Part shown: in pieces, positions 54,529-63,610 of the stretch | Layout of the letters: each line of letters starts with the position of its first letter | Position numbering within the stretch: position 1 is the stretch's first letter | NCBI RefSeq assembly: GCF_018982885.2 | Contig: NZ_CP081848.1 | Location: 3,798,501-3,862,500, forward strand | Direction of reading: 5' to 3' | Length of the DNA stretch: 64,000 nt | Origin: Polymorphobacter megasporae | Lineage (GTDB): Bacteria > Pseudomonadota > Alphaproteobacteria > Sphingomonadales > Sphingomonadaceae | Notes under the pieces: generated by a model | What the model saw: the letters and a program-made list of their open reading frames with translations, nothing else | What the model was told of the DNA's origin: nothing | Databases searched by the model: none | Made by a program: the position numbers and the translations under genes

Positions 54529-55437
54529 TCAGATCGGTGACACCTGACGTATCGGCAACCCCGGCGCTTGCCCAGTCGGCGTCGTTCTGTCGCCGACCAA
54601 CGACTGAAAACTGCGCATCATTCGTTCGATGTCCGGCTCGGCACCGGTGAAGATGCGGAACGCCTCGGCCGCTTGGAGCACGACCATTCCGACCCCGGTG
54701 ACAGTGCTGCAGCCGAGCGCGCGCGCCCGGCGCACCAATTCCGTATCGACGGGCACATAGATGATTTCGGCAACCCATAATCCGGCATGGAGATAGGCTG
54801 GATCGAACGGCATGCCAGGATATTTGAGCATGCCGATTGGCGTCGCCTGAACGAGCCCGTCGGCAACCGCCAACGTCTCAGCCAGCAAAGTCAGCGGCAG
54901 CGTTTCGACACGGATGCCCGAAGGCGCCATCAACACAACCAGCGCGCTGGCCTTCTGGGCATCGTTATCGAAGATTGTCAGTTGGCTCGCGCCGAGCTTG
55001 GCGAGCGCGTAAGCGGCGGCGGCTCCAGCACCGCCGGCACCGATCAGCGCGACATGGCCGAGCGGGTTATTGCCCAATGTCCGGCGCAGATTTTCGGCAA
55101 AGCCCCACCAGTCGGTATTATGGCCTTCACGCGCGCCATCGGACGCGAACTTGACGGTGTTGACCGCGCCGATCGCCTCAGCTTCGGGACTGAGCCGGTC
55201 GAGCAACGGGATAACCGCCTGCTTGATCGGATATGTGATATTCGCGCCCGAGTACCCGTCGCGCTGCAGTCGATCCAACCACATCGGCAGCGCCTCGGTG
55301 CCGCCATTGTCATCGAGGTCGATCAGGCGATAGCGATAATCCAGCCCGAGCGCTGCACCTTCGGTTTCGTGCAACGCTGGCGAACTTGATTCACGGATGC
55401 CTCGCCCAATTAATGCGGTGCGGATAGCAGCGGGCAT
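54529..55437 (-). CDS. shikimate/quinate dehydrogenase (AroE-like, catabolic)
   Basis: 302 aa from ATG 55437 (AAGAGA upstream). Substrate domain: SSSPALHETEGAALGLDYRY, ANITYPIKQAVIPLLD with the catalytic Lys, IGAVNTVKF and GHNTDWWGF with the catalytic Asp. Nucleotide domain: VALIGAGGAGAAAAYALAKLG. The acidic FDND after the glycine loop suggests NAD rather than NADP, as in catabolic quinate/shikimate dehydrogenases. It would give 3-dehydroquinate from quinate or 3-dehydroshikimate from shikimate in the cytoplasm, parallel to the PQQ enzyme. Co-transcribed with the TetR gene. Confidence 0.9.
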   Translation of the reverse strand: MPAAIRTALIGRGIRESSSPALHETEGAALGLDYRYRLIDLDDNGGTEALPMWLDRLQRDGYSGANITYPIKQAVIPLLDRLSPEAEAIGAVNTVKFASDGAREGHNTDWWGFAENLRRTLGNNPLGHVALIGAGGAGAAAAYALAKLGASQLTIFDNDAQKASALVVLMAPSGIRVETLPLTLLAETLAVADGLVQATPIGMLKYPGMPFDPAYLHAGLWVAEIIYVPVDTELVRRARALGCSTVTGVGMVVLQAAEAFRIFTGAEPDIERMMRSFQSLVGDRTTPTGQAPGLPIRQVSPI

Positions 55438-55455
55438 TCCTGATCTCTTATAGCC

Positions 55456-55476
55456 AGATGGCAGTATGTACCATCT
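55456..55476. promoter_or_regulatory. inverted repeat upstream of the AroE-like gene
   Basis: AGATGG, nine bases, CCATCT, ending 19 bases before the start codon region. It could be an operator for the dehydrogenase-TetR transcript, though it does not resemble the palindrome at 53802. Confidence 0.3.
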
Positions 55477-55770
55477 AGTTAGACAACTCAATCTGCAGTG
55501 CCAGTGAGCGACGTCTAGATAGTAGCGGCGCCATCTTCGAAGACAAGCTGAGAGACGGCAGCGGCTAATGAACGCGCTCGAAGAAAGCCACCGAGATTAT
55601 TCGGCAATTATAACGTTTCACACGCGGGAGCAGCGATAAACAAGCGAGATAATCGGCAAGCCTCGGTATCGTTTTGCTAACCCCGTTTTTACTCGCCCGC
55701 GCAAACGCTAGTGGTTAGGCCTGCCGAAGTGAGACAAAAATAGTACGCGGCGCTTTGCAGAGAGGGTGGC

Positions 55771-56940
55771 ATGCGAGGCCTTTCCAACCGGCAATTGACG
55801 ATTTCCTACGTCACGGCCCTTTCGATCATTGCGCTCCTGTCGATTGCCTCGCATTTGCTCCTCGAACGAATGCTCGCCGCGCATGCGGGCTCTGCAGCCG
55901 TCGTCAACATGAGCGGCCGGCAACGCATGCTGTCGCAACGGATTGCCGGACTCGCCGCGCAATATCGGTTGGGAGTACCCGACGCAAAGACCGACCTCGT
56001 CGCAGCTGTCGACGAGTTCGAGGTCAATCACCACGCGCTGATAGTCGGTGACGCCGCCCGCCACGTTCCGGCGGCGGACACGCCTGCCCTACAGAAGATT
56101 TATTTTGGCGGGCAGTATCCGCTCGATCCGATGGTCAAAGCCTATCTTGCTCACGCGCGGCGAGTTTTCACGATGACACAGGAGGATCCGGCTCTCCCGG
56201 CAGAAATTTCTGCGTTGGCGGCAGCGGCTCGCATCCGGTTGATCGACGGACTGAATGCGGTGGTGACGGAGCACGTCCATGAGAGCGAACGGCAATTAGC
56301 GAACCTCGAATTATTGCAAAACTTGTTGCTGATCGTCGTTCTCTTGACGCTATTTTTTGAGGCGCTTGGCATTTTCAGACCGATGGTCACACGGATGACC
56401 CGCTATTCGAACGAGCTCTTTCAGCTGGCGAGCACCGACCCGCTGACCGGAGCACTGAACCGGCGAAGCTTCGACGAGCGTGCGGGCGCTGAACTGGCGC
56501 GGGCTTATCGGTACAAGGAGCCCGTTTCCATGCTCATGATCGACGCCGACAATTTTAAACGGGTCAACGACACGTACGGGCACAGTGGCGGCGATCAAGT
56601 GCTCGTTGCGCTGGCTGCCTACCTGAAAAATGCGGCTCGCCGAAACGATCTCGTGAGCCGGTTCGGCGGCGAGGAGTTCGGAATTTTGCTTCCCGTAACC
56701 GACATCTCAGCGGCTCTCATCTTAGCCGAACGCATCAGAAGCGGTGTCGAAGACCTGCGCGTGCCGTTCAACGGCAGCGAAATCGCGTTTACGATAAGTG
56801 TCGGAGCAGCCGAAGTCGACGCCGACGCGACATGTCTACAGTTGACCCGTGATCGCGCCGACCAAGCCCTCTACACGGCCAAAATGAACGGCCGGAACCG
56901 CGTCAGCGCCGCGGTGCAACCCGAGCTCGAGCTCCAGTAA
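55771..56940 (+). CDS. diguanylate cyclase with PilJ-type sensor domain
   Basis: 389 aa. Two spans (about 11-32 and 182-202) enclose a periplasmic PilJ/NarX-like sensor with NMSGRQRMLSQRIAGLAAQ, a motif known to bind small ligands in nitrate-sensor-like proteins. The GGDEF domain (about 218-380) is active in sequence: DPLTGALNRRSFDE, DADNFKRVNDTYGH, the signature GGEEF at 299-303, and an RxxD inhibition site (Arg290-Asp293) five residues before it. It makes cyclic di-GMP. No partner effector is near. The 330 bases before it (from the quinate island) include A/T-rich sequence, likely promoter. Confidence 0.93.
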   Translation: MRGLSNRQLTISYVTALSIIALLSIASHLLLERMLAAHAGSAAVVNMSGRQRMLSQRIAGLAAQYRLGVPDAKTDLVAAVDEFEVNHHALIVGDAARHVPAADTPALQKIYFGGQYPLDPMVKAYLAHARRVFTMTQEDPALPAEISALAAAARIRLIDGLNAVVTEHVHESERQLANLELLQNLLLIVVLLTLFFEALGIFRPMVTRMTRYSNELFQLASTDPLTGALNRRSFDERAGAELARAYRYKEPVSMLMIDADNFKRVNDTYGHSGGDQVLVALAAYLKNAARRNDLVSRFGGEEFGILLPVTDISAALILAERIRSGVEDLRVPFNGSEIAFTISVGAAEVDADATCLQLTRDRADQALYTAKMNGRNRVSAAVQPELELQ

Positions 56941-56950
56941 GGCGGTGCGT

Positions 56951-57229
56951 CTACTTAAAGTTGTCGGCGTAAGCCTGCAGCTTGAGCGGGTTCGCGCCAA
57001 GGCGGACGACATCATAGTCGATCCCCTTCGCAGTCGCATACGCCACCGCGCTGTCGAGGTTGTCGAACGCCAGCCGGACCTGCGCCGAGGTGTCGCCCGA
57101 GCCAGCCCACCCAGTCAGCGGGTCGAGACGCTTCGCCTCGGCGGGCTCATAGTCGAGCAGCCACTGGCCGACCTTCGCCTTGCCCGACTGCATCGAGCTT
57201 TTTGGCCGCTGGTGGATGCGAGCTTTCAT
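56951..57229 (-). CDS. NDUFS4-like ETC complex I accessory subunit
   Basis: 92 aa (ATG 57229, or tandem ATG 57232). Reads ARIHQRPKSSMQSGKAKVG, then LLDYEPAEAKRLDPLTGWAGSGDT and FDNLDSAVAYATAKGIDYDV, the ETC_C1_NDUFS4 pattern. This accessory subunit of respiratory complex I is typical of alphaproteobacteria and mitochondria. The ending lies 10 bases from the convergent diguanylate cyclase stop. Not linked to nuo genes here. Confidence 0.9.
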   Translation of the reverse strand: MKARIHQRPKSSMQSGKAKVGQWLLDYEPAEAKRLDPLTGWAGSGDTSAQVRLAFDNLDSAVAYATAKGIDYDVVRLGANPLKLQAYADNFK

Positions 57230-57284
57230 CATGCGGCGATGCGGTATCGCGCTCGCCGCGTCAATACACGCGCGAAGTCGCGGA

Positions 57285-58304
57285 TTAATACGCGCGCGAG
57301 ATTGCGAACTCGACCGCCTCGAGCAGCGCCGCCTTTGCCGGATTCGCCGGGAAGCCGGCAAGCGCATCGGCCGCCCGCGTGCCATAGTGCCGTGCGCGCG
57401 CCAGCGTATCAGCAATCGCCCCGCTCGACGCGAGCAGCTGCCGCGCGTGGACAAGTTCCTCGTCCCCCGCGGCACGGCCAAGCATCGCGTCACGCCAGAA
57501 CTTGCGCTCAGCGTCGTTCCCGCGGGAGAACGCGAGGATGACCGGCAGCGTTACCTTGCCGTCGCGGAAGTCGTCACCGGCGTCCTTGCCCATCGTCGCC
57601 GCGTCGGACACATAATCGATCGCGTCATCGACCAGCTGGAAAGCGATGCCGAGGTTGCGCCCATATGCCTCAAGCGCGGCTTCGACGGCAGGCGGGCGCT
57701 CGGCGACGACGGCGGCGATCTGGCACGCAGCGGCGAACAGCACTGCGGTCTTGGCGGTGATGATCTCGAGGTAGCGATCCTCGCTCGTGTCGACGTTGCG
57801 CTGCGCGGTGAGCTGCGCGACCTCGCCCTCAGCGATCACCGCCGACGCGCCGCTGAGGATCCGCAGCACACGGAGCGAGCCGTCCTCGACCATGAGTTCG
57901 AACGAGCGGCTGAACAGGAAGTCGCCGACGAGAACGCTCGCCGGGTTGCCCCAGATCGTGTTTGCGGTCGACTTGCCGCGCCGTAAATCCGATCCGTCGA
58001 CGACGTCATCGTGGAGCAGGGTCGCGGTGTGAATGAATTCGACCGACGCCGCGAGCCGGTGGTGGCGCTGTCCACCGTAGTCGAGCAAGCGCGCGCAGGC
58101 GAGCGTCAGCATCGGCCGCAGCCGCTTGCCGCCGCCTGCAATGAGATGTCCGGCCAGTTCGGGGATCAGCGCGACCGGCGACTGCATCCGGTCGAGAATC
58201 ACGCGGTTGACCTCACCGAGATCGCCGCCACAAAGTTCGAGCATCGGCGTCAACGACGGACCAGCGTCATGGCGCGGGCGTAAGGGCAGGATAGTCGCCG
58301 ACAT
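57285..58304 (-). CDS. ispB: polyprenyl diphosphate synthase (octaprenyl type)
   Basis: 339 aa trans-isoprenyl diphosphate synthase that builds the ubiquinone side chain. Start-side motif GGGKRLRPML, first Asp-rich motif LLHDDVVDGSDLRRG (Asp99-Asp103), and second Asp-rich motif FQLVDDAIDY (226-230). The residue before the first Asp motif and the total length fit long-chain (C40-C50) enzymes; the exact chain length cannot be read. The symbol follows the usual naming for this type. Divergent from the chorismate mutase gene. Confidence 0.9.
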   Translation of the reverse strand: MSATILPLRPRHDAGPSLTPMLELCGGDLGEVNRVILDRMQSPVALIPELAGHLIAGGGKRLRPMLTLACARLLDYGGQRHHRLAASVEFIHTATLLHDDVVDGSDLRRGKSTANTIWGNPASVLVGDFLFSRSFELMVEDGSLRVLRILSGASAVIAEGEVAQLTAQRNVDTSEDRYLEIITAKTAVLFAAACQIAAVVAERPPAVEAALEAYGRNLGIAFQLVDDAIDYVSDAATMGKDAGDDFRDGKVTLPVILAFSRGNDAERKFWRDAMLGRAAGDEELVHARQLLASSGAIADTLARARHYGTRAADALAGFPANPAKAALLEAVEFAISRAY

Positions 58305-58394
58305 TCAGGCAGCTATACGGCGCTGCAGCATCGTGACAAGCCCGCCCTTGCCCGGGCGGCGATCCGCCGCGATGGTGGGGACCGGGAGAGACCA

Positions 58395-58673
58395 ATGACC
58401 GACGACACGCTGCAGGGCTACCGCGAGAGCATCGACAATATCGATGCGGCGCTGGTGTTCATGCTCGCCGAACGCTTCAAGGTTACGCAGAAGGTGGGGG
58501 CGTACAAGGCGACGGCGGGGCTCGCCGCCGCCGACCCGGCACGCGAGGCGGCACAGATCGCACGCCTCCGCTCGCTTGCCGCGGACGCGCGGCTCGATCC
58601 CGAGTTCAGCGAGAAATTCCTCCGCTTCATCATCGATGAGGTCATCCGCCACCACGTCGCGGCGACGCGCTAG
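58395..58673 (+). CDS. chorismate mutase (AroQ class)
   Basis: 92 aa all-helical single-domain enzyme converting chorismate to prephenate. Pattern: YRESIDNIDAALVFMLAERFKVTQKVGAYKA, with the Arg/Lys set of the AroQ-class mutase (Arg28-equivalent in AERFK, Lys in VGAYK), then DPAREAAQIARL and FSEKFLRFIIDEVIRHH. No prephenate dehydratase domain follows. GGGAGAG precedes ATG 58395. The stop lies two bases from the end of the convergent kinase gene. Confidence 0.9.
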   Translation: MTDDTLQGYRESIDNIDAALVFMLAERFKVTQKVGAYKATAGLAAADPAREAAQIARLRSLAADARLDPEFSEKFLRFIIDEVIRHHVAATR

Positions 58674-58674
58674 G

Positions 58675-60105
58675 TCAGCCCGCCGCTGGCAAAGTGAGCG
58701 TCACCGCCACGCCGCCGAGATCTTCGCTCGCGCCGAGCACCACCGTCCCGCCATAAATCTCGGCGACATCGCGGACGATGGCGAGGCCAAGGCCGGTCCC
58801 GGGCTTGCCGGTGTCGAGTCGCGCGCCGCGTTCGAATAGCGCCTCGCGGTCGGCCTCAGCGATGCCGGGACCATCGTCCTCGATCGTCACGACGATCTTG
58901 CCCGGCTCGGCAGATGCGGTCACGAAAACCCGGCCGCCGCCATAGATCGCTGCATTGTCGAGCAGGTTGCCGAGCATTTCTTCCAAATCCTGACGCTCGC
59001 CGCAGAAAACGAGATCGCGGCGTCCGGCGAGGTCGATCACGACCCCCCGCGCGGCATGGATCCGCGTCAGCGTCCGGACAAGCGCCTCGAGCGACGGCCA
59101 TAGTTCAGCGCGCGACGCGCTTGCGGTCCGGCGGCCAGCCGCGCGCGCACGGGCGAGCTGATGATCGACATGCCGCTGCATGATCGCGGTCTGGCTCGCG
59201 ACAAGCTGCGCCAGGTCGTGCGCGTTCTCGCGCGCTGCGCCAAGGAGGACGCTCATCGGAGTTTTAAGCGCGTGCGCGAGATTGCCGGCGTGAAGCTTGG
59301 CCGCGTCGGCCTGCTTGGCATTGTCGTCGAGCAGGTCGTTGATTTCGGTGACCAATGGCCGGATCTCAGGCGGGAAGGCATCGGGAACCCGCGTCGCGCT
59401 TCCCGACCTGATCGCCGCGATCGCCCGGCTGACTTTCCGCAGCGGCCACAAACCGTAGGTCGACTGAAGCGCGGCGAGGATCAGCAGCCCGAGCCCGAGA
59501 AGCGACAGCGACCACCATAAGGTATCGCGCAACGCAGCAACCTGAAGATCGAGATCACGGCTGACCTGCGCGACCTGGAAGTGGAAGACCGTCTTTGCGC
59601 CCGGCAGCAGCGCATCGCGCTCGACCACACGGAGCGGCTCGTCCTTGAAACCTTCGCTGTTGTAGAAGCATCCGGCGCTGCAATCGTCGTGCGCCTTCCA
59701 CGGCAGTGCCCGGTCCCACAGCGACCGCGAACGAAACGGCTCCTCGCCCGCAACCGAAACCTGCCAGTACAGGCCCGAATAAGGTTCGAGAAAACGCTGG
59801 TCGGACAGAGCGCGGCTCGACCGCGCCTCACCGCCCGGGCCGATCTCGGCGGTCGCGATCAACGCCGTCGCGGCGTAGTTTAGCTGCTCGTCGAAGTTGC
59901 GACGGATCGCCCCCGACAGGACCTCGTCGAGCGCGAACCCGCCGATCACAAGCAGCGGGATGATCCACGCCGCCGCGAGCCCGATCATCCGATAGGTCAG
60001 CGAACCGCGGGCGAAGACCCCGCTACGCGGGCGCGGCTCGCGCGATCTTTCGCGGCGGCTCTGCCGATCAGCCGGCACTATCTTCGAGACTGTATCCGAG
60101 GCCAC
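58675..60105 (-). CDS. PhoQ-like sensor histidine kinase
   Basis: Up to 476 aa. The GTG at 60105 overlaps the response regulator by 38 bases; GTG 60078 is an alternative with an 11-base overlap, and neither has a strong site. Two spans (near 40-62 and 190-215) enclose a periplasmic sensor domain of about 120 residues with two Cys in DDCSAGCFY. Then HAMP-like sequence, HisKA with NLAHALKTPMSVLLG, and the ATPase domain with LGNLLDNAAIYGG, DDGPGIAEAD and GTGLGLAIVRDV. It likely phosphorylates the regulator encoded just before it. Confidence 0.9.
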   Translation of the reverse strand: MASDTVSKIVPADRQSRRERSREPRPRSGVFARGSLTYRMIGLAAAWIIPLLVIGGFALDEVLSGAIRRNFDEQLNYAATALIATAEIGPGGEARSSRALSDQRFLEPYSGLYWQVSVAGEEPFRSRSLWDRALPWKAHDDCSAGCFYNSEGFKDEPLRVVERDALLPGAKTVFHFQVAQVSRDLDLQVAALRDTLWWSLSLLGLGLLILAALQSTYGLWPLRKVSRAIAAIRSGSATRVPDAFPPEIRPLVTEINDLLDDNAKQADAAKLHAGNLAHALKTPMSVLLGAARENAHDLAQLVASQTAIMQRHVDHQLARARAAGRRTASASRAELWPSLEALVRTLTRIHAARGVVIDLAGRRDLVFCGERQDLEEMLGNLLDNAAIYGGGRVFVTASAEPGKIVVTIEDDGPGIAEADREALFERGARLDTGKPGTGLGLAIVRDVAEIYGGTVVLGASEDLGGVAVTLTLPAAG

Positions 60106-60733
60106 GCGTCGTCGAAATCAGGTCGGCACCGAGCTTTTTTCGGATGCGAGTGATGAACACCTCGATCGTGTTCGAATCGCGGTCGAAATCCTGATCGTAG
60201 ATATGTTCGATCAACTCGGTGCGGCTGACCATCTTGCCCTTGTTGTGCATGAGGTAGCTGAGCAGCTTGAATTCCTGGGCGGTCAGCTTGACCGGCTCGC
60301 CGTCGAGCGTGACGCGGCCCGATCGGGTGTCGAGGCGGACACCACCGGCGGTCAGTTCGGACGAGGCGTTGCCGCTGGCGCGCCGGATCAGCGCGCGCAG
60401 CCGGGCAATCAGTTCCTCGGTCTGGAATGGCTTGGCGAGATAGTCGTCGGCGCCGGCGTCGAGTCCGGCGACCTTGTCCGACCAGCTGTCGCGCGCGGTC
60501 AGGACGAGCACCGGCGTGACCTTCCCCTCTTTGCGCCAGCGGTCGAGGACGGTCAGGCCGTCGACCTCGGGCAGGCCGAGATCGAGGATCACCGCGTCGT
60601 AATTCTCGGTCGCGCCGAGATAATGCCCGTCCTCGCCATCGGACGCGCTATCGACCGCGTATCCGGCACCTTCGAGTGCGTTGCGCAACTGCTTCGCCAG
60701 CGTCGGCTCGTCTTCGACGATCAGAACCCGCAT
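60068..60733 (-). CDS. OmpR-family response regulator (PhoP-like)
   Basis: 221 aa. Receiver with Glu7-Asp8 pocket, phospho-acceptor Asp51 in VILDLGLPEVDGL, and Lys in DYLAKPFQTEEL. Winged-helix output domain: KLTAQEFKLLSYLMHNKGKMVSRTELIEHIYDQD and VFITRIRKKLGADLISTTRGLGYSL. The start overlaps the stop of the PepSY gene by one base and its end overlaps the kinase gene, forming a tight three-gene operon. Confidence 0.95.
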   Translation of the reverse strand: MRVLIVEDEPTLAKQLRNALEGAGYAVDSASDGEDGHYLGATENYDAVILDLGLPEVDGLTVLDRWRKEGKVTPVLVLTARDSWSDKVAGLDAGADDYLAKPFQTEELIARLRALIRRASGNASSELTAGGVRLDTRSGRVTLDGEPVKLTAQEFKLLSYLMHNKGKMVSRTELIEHIYDQDFDRDSNTIEVFITRIRKKLGADLISTTRGLGYSLEDSAG

Positions 60734-61017
60734 CAGAACGTCCTTCCCAGAATTCGCCCGGTCCGCGCATCGACATCGACGTTCTTGACCACCCCGCCGG
60801 TCATGTAGCGCAAGCGATACATGACATGTTCCGCATCGAACTCGCTGCCGATGAATTTACCGCCGACGCGCGGGCTGACCTGCGCGAGAATCGTGCCGAG
60901 CTCGAGGATCTGTCCCTCCTTCGCCATCTTATAGGCGCTGTCCTGCTCGCGCTGCGCCACCGCTGGTCCGGCGGCGGCAAAGCTCAACGCGAGCGCGAGA
61001 AAGAGCGGTCGGAACAT
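60733..61017 (-). CDS. small exported PepSY-domain protein
   Basis: 94 aa. Signal peptide (cleaved near PAVAQ) and one PepSY unit: LELGTILAQVSPRVGGKFIGSEFD, then YRLRYMTGGVVKNVDVDARTGRIL. Small PepSY proteins encoded before PhoPQ-like pairs are thought to tune the sensor in the periplasm. Its stop shares a base with the response regulator start (TGATG), so the three proteins are made in order. Confidence 0.9.
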   Translation of the reverse strand: MFRPLFLALALSFAAAGPAVAQREQDSAYKMAKEGQILELGTILAQVSPRVGGKFIGSEFDAEHVMYRLRYMTGGVVKNVDVDARTGRILGRTF

Positions 61018-61128
61018 GATACGCCTCGTTAATATTACGATGCGGCGTAGGGCGAAAGCACTGAATAGAGAGTGAATGTTACGTGTCCGGGGATGACGCA
61101 CCGCAACATCCGGGCTACATGCGCGGAC

Positions 61129-62916
61129 ATGGCAGCTCCAGTCGTCGCGCTTGAAAACATCGGTCTCGTCCAGGGGCCCGGCTGGCTGCTGCGAGGTCTC
61201 GACCTTGCGGTCGGGGAGCGCGACCGGCTTGCGCTCGTCGGGCGCAACGGCGCGGGCAAGACGACCCTGCTCAAGATTCTCGCCGGGCGGACCGAGCTCG
61301 ACGAGGGCCGTCGGACGATCCGCCCCGGCGCACGCGTCATCTTGCTCGAGCAGGACCCGCCGGTCGCCGCCCATGCGACGCTGCGCGACTTCGTCTTTCA
61401 CGGCAACGACGCTCCCGAAACCTATGTCGCCGAGGGCATCGCCGACCAGCTCGGCATCGACCTCGACCGCCCCGGCGCGACCGCCAGCGGCGGCGAGAAG
61501 CGCCGTGCCGCAATCGCCCGCGCACTGGCACAGGACCCCGAAGTACTGCTGCTCGACGAGCCGACCAATCACCTCGATATCGCCGCGATCGAATGGCTCG
61601 AGACCTACCTCCAGCGCTTCCGCGGCGCCTTCGTCGCGATCAGCCATGACCGTATGTTCCTATCGCGGCTGACGAAATCGTCGCTGTGGCTCGACCGCGG
61701 AACGATCCGTCGGGCGGAGATCGGCTTCGGCGGCTTCGAAGCGTGGACGGAGACCGTCGCCGCCGAGGAAGCCAAGACCGCCGACAAGCTCGACAACCAG
61801 CTCCGTGCCGAACTCCACTGGCTCCAGCGCGGCGTCACCGCACGCCGCAAGCGCAACCAGGGGCGGCTGTCGAAGCTCGGCGAGATGCGCGAATTGCGCA
61901 AGTCGATGACCGGCCCGGTCAGCGTCGCCAAGCTGGCGATGGTCACCGACGACGCCAAGACCAAGGTTGTGATCGATGCCGAGCACGTCACCAAGACTTT
62001 CGGCGAGCGGACGATCATCAACGACCTGTCGCTTCGGGTCCAACGCGGCGACCGGATCGGCGTGATCGGACCGAATGGAACCGGCAAGACCACCCTCCTC
62101 CGCCTGCTGACCGGCGAGATCGCCCCCGACAGCGGGCGCATCCGCCGCGCCAAGTCGATCGAGGCGATCCTGATCGACCAGAAGCGCGCGCGACTGGTTC
62201 CGGGCCAGACCGTCCGCCAGATCATCGCCGACGGCGGCGACTGGGTGGATGTCGGCGGCGTTCGCAAGCATGTCGCGGGCTATCTCAAGGACTTCCTGTT
62301 CGACCCCGGCGTCCTCGACGCGAAGATCGAGACCTTCTCCGGCGGCGAGCAATCGCGGCTGCTGCTCGCGCGCGAGTTCGCCCGCGTATCGAACCTGCTG
62401 ATCCTCGACGAGCCGACCAACGACCTCGACCTCGAAACTCTCGACCTGTTGCAGGAGGTCATCGCCGACTATGCCGGGACCGTCCTGATCGTCAGCCACG
62501 ATCGTGACTTCCTCGACCGGACCGTGACCGCGGTCGTCGTGCTCGACGGGTCGGGCAAGGCCGATGTCGTTGCCGGCGGCTATTCCGACTGGGAGGCGAA
62601 GCGCGACGGCGTCGCCCTCCTCGCGCGATCACCCGCCGCGCAGGCGAAGGCCGCGGCGGCGAGCGGCCCGCGCAAATCGGTCAAATTGACGTACATCGAA
62701 CAGCGCGAACTCGACGGGCTCCCGGCTGAGATCGAGACGATGACCAAGGCGATCGCTGCGGCCGAAGTCGCGCTCGCCGACCCGGCGCTTTATGCTCGCG
62801 ATCCGAAGAAGTTCGACCGCATTAATACCGAGGCCGATGCCACGCGCAAGAAACAGGCGGCCGCCGAAGAGCGCTGGCTCGAACTCAGCGCCAAGGTCGA
62901 GGCGCTCGCCGGTTAG
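61129..62916 (+). CDS. ABC-F family ATPase (Uup-like)
   Basis: 595 aa, two ABC domains in one chain and no membrane part. First: Walker A GRNGAGKTT, signature SGGEKRR, Walker B LLLDEPTNHLD. Second: Walker A GPNGTGKTT, signature SGGEQSR, Walker B LILDEPTNDLD. The linker and a C-terminal coiled coil of about 80 residues (YIEQRELDGLPAEIETM) match Uup rather than EttA. Uup-type factors act on ribosomes or branched DNA. The frame extends upstream but ATG 61129 starts the conserved domain. The preceding PepSY gene is divergent. Confidence 0.93.
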   Translation: MAAPVVALENIGLVQGPGWLLRGLDLAVGERDRLALVGRNGAGKTTLLKILAGRTELDEGRRTIRPGARVILLEQDPPVAAHATLRDFVFHGNDAPETYVAEGIADQLGIDLDRPGATASGGEKRRAAIARALAQDPEVLLLDEPTNHLDIAAIEWLETYLQRFRGAFVAISHDRMFLSRLTKSSLWLDRGTIRRAEIGFGGFEAWTETVAAEEAKTADKLDNQLRAELHWLQRGVTARRKRNQGRLSKLGEMRELRKSMTGPVSVAKLAMVTDDAKTKVVIDAEHVTKTFGERTIINDLSLRVQRGDRIGVIGPNGTGKTTLLRLLTGEIAPDSGRIRRAKSIEAILIDQKRARLVPGQTVRQIIADGGDWVDVGGVRKHVAGYLKDFLFDPGVLDAKIETFSGGEQSRLLLAREFARVSNLLILDEPTNDLDLETLDLLQEVIADYAGTVLIVSHDRDFLDRTVTAVVVLDGSGKADVVAGGYSDWEAKRDGVALLARSPAAQAKAAAASGPRKSVKLTYIEQRELDGLPAEIETMTKAIAAAEVALADPALYARDPKKFDRINTEADATRKKQAAAEERWLELSAKVEALAG

Positions 62917-63090
62917 CCGCCGACTGGCTCTCGACCGTCCGGATAACGCCCTTCTGACGTTCGATCGTCGCCAAGCAGCAGGCGGTCCTCCCATCGCAGT
63001 GGGCTTTTTCTTCACCGGCTCGCGCGATAATATTCGTATGACCCGGGCTGTGTCGGGAAATCGCCGCCACCAGCGTCGGAGGGAATGTCT

Positions 63091-63546
63091 ATGAGCGAAG
63101 CTGTCGAGGCCTTGCGTGCGCTCTCCGTGGCGCAGGGAAACATGGTCGATAACACCGCCCATGAGGCCGAGCCGAGAACGTATGCGATGCTGCAGCCGAT
63201 GTCCGACGATGTGCGGACTGCCGGTGAGCAAGCCACATTATTGTCCTATGCGCAGACAATGGGCGAGGAGCATCCCCGGGAGGGTTTCATCGACGAAGCC
63301 GACGAGACGCTGATCATGTTTCCGTTTCCACCCGGCGTGGTCGAGGCCGCGCGGCGTGAAGCGCGGCGCGGGACATCATGGCAGACCGGGCTCGCGATAA
63401 TCTGCGTTGCGGTGGGAGTGGGCGAGCTGCTTCGCGCCCTGACCCATCCTCCGATTAGCGTGACTCACTGTTCGGTCGGGTTGCTCTTTCTCATTGCGGC
63501 GGCACATTTATTCCGTCGCGGTAGAAGGCGTGACGCGCAGGCTTAA
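63091..63546 (+). CDS. unrecognised protein with C-terminal membrane spans
   Basis: 151 aa from ATG 63091, which has GGAGGG 7 bases upstream (an ATG at 63085 would sit too close). The N-terminal 95 residues are soluble and acidic (DEADETLIMFPFPPGV). Two spans follow (about 102-120 and 125-142), ending in a basic RRGRRR stretch. The soluble part likely faces the cytoplasm. No family is recognised. Confidence 0.65.
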   Translation: MSEAVEALRALSVAQGNMVDNTAHEAEPRTYAMLQPMSDDVRTAGEQATLLSYAQTMGEEHPREGFIDEADETLIMFPFPPGVVEAARREARRGTSWQTGLAIICVAVGVGELLRALTHPPISVTHCSVGLLFLIAAAHLFRRGRRRDAQA

Positions 63547-63610
63547 TCCGGCATCGTGTGGCTTGCCACGCGAGAGTGGGGTCGCTTCGCAGTGGCTGTT
63601 CAAAAGAACT

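Noticed and set aside
63001..63090. Terminator of the ABC-F gene
   Set aside because: No stem of convincing length was found in the gap after its stop.
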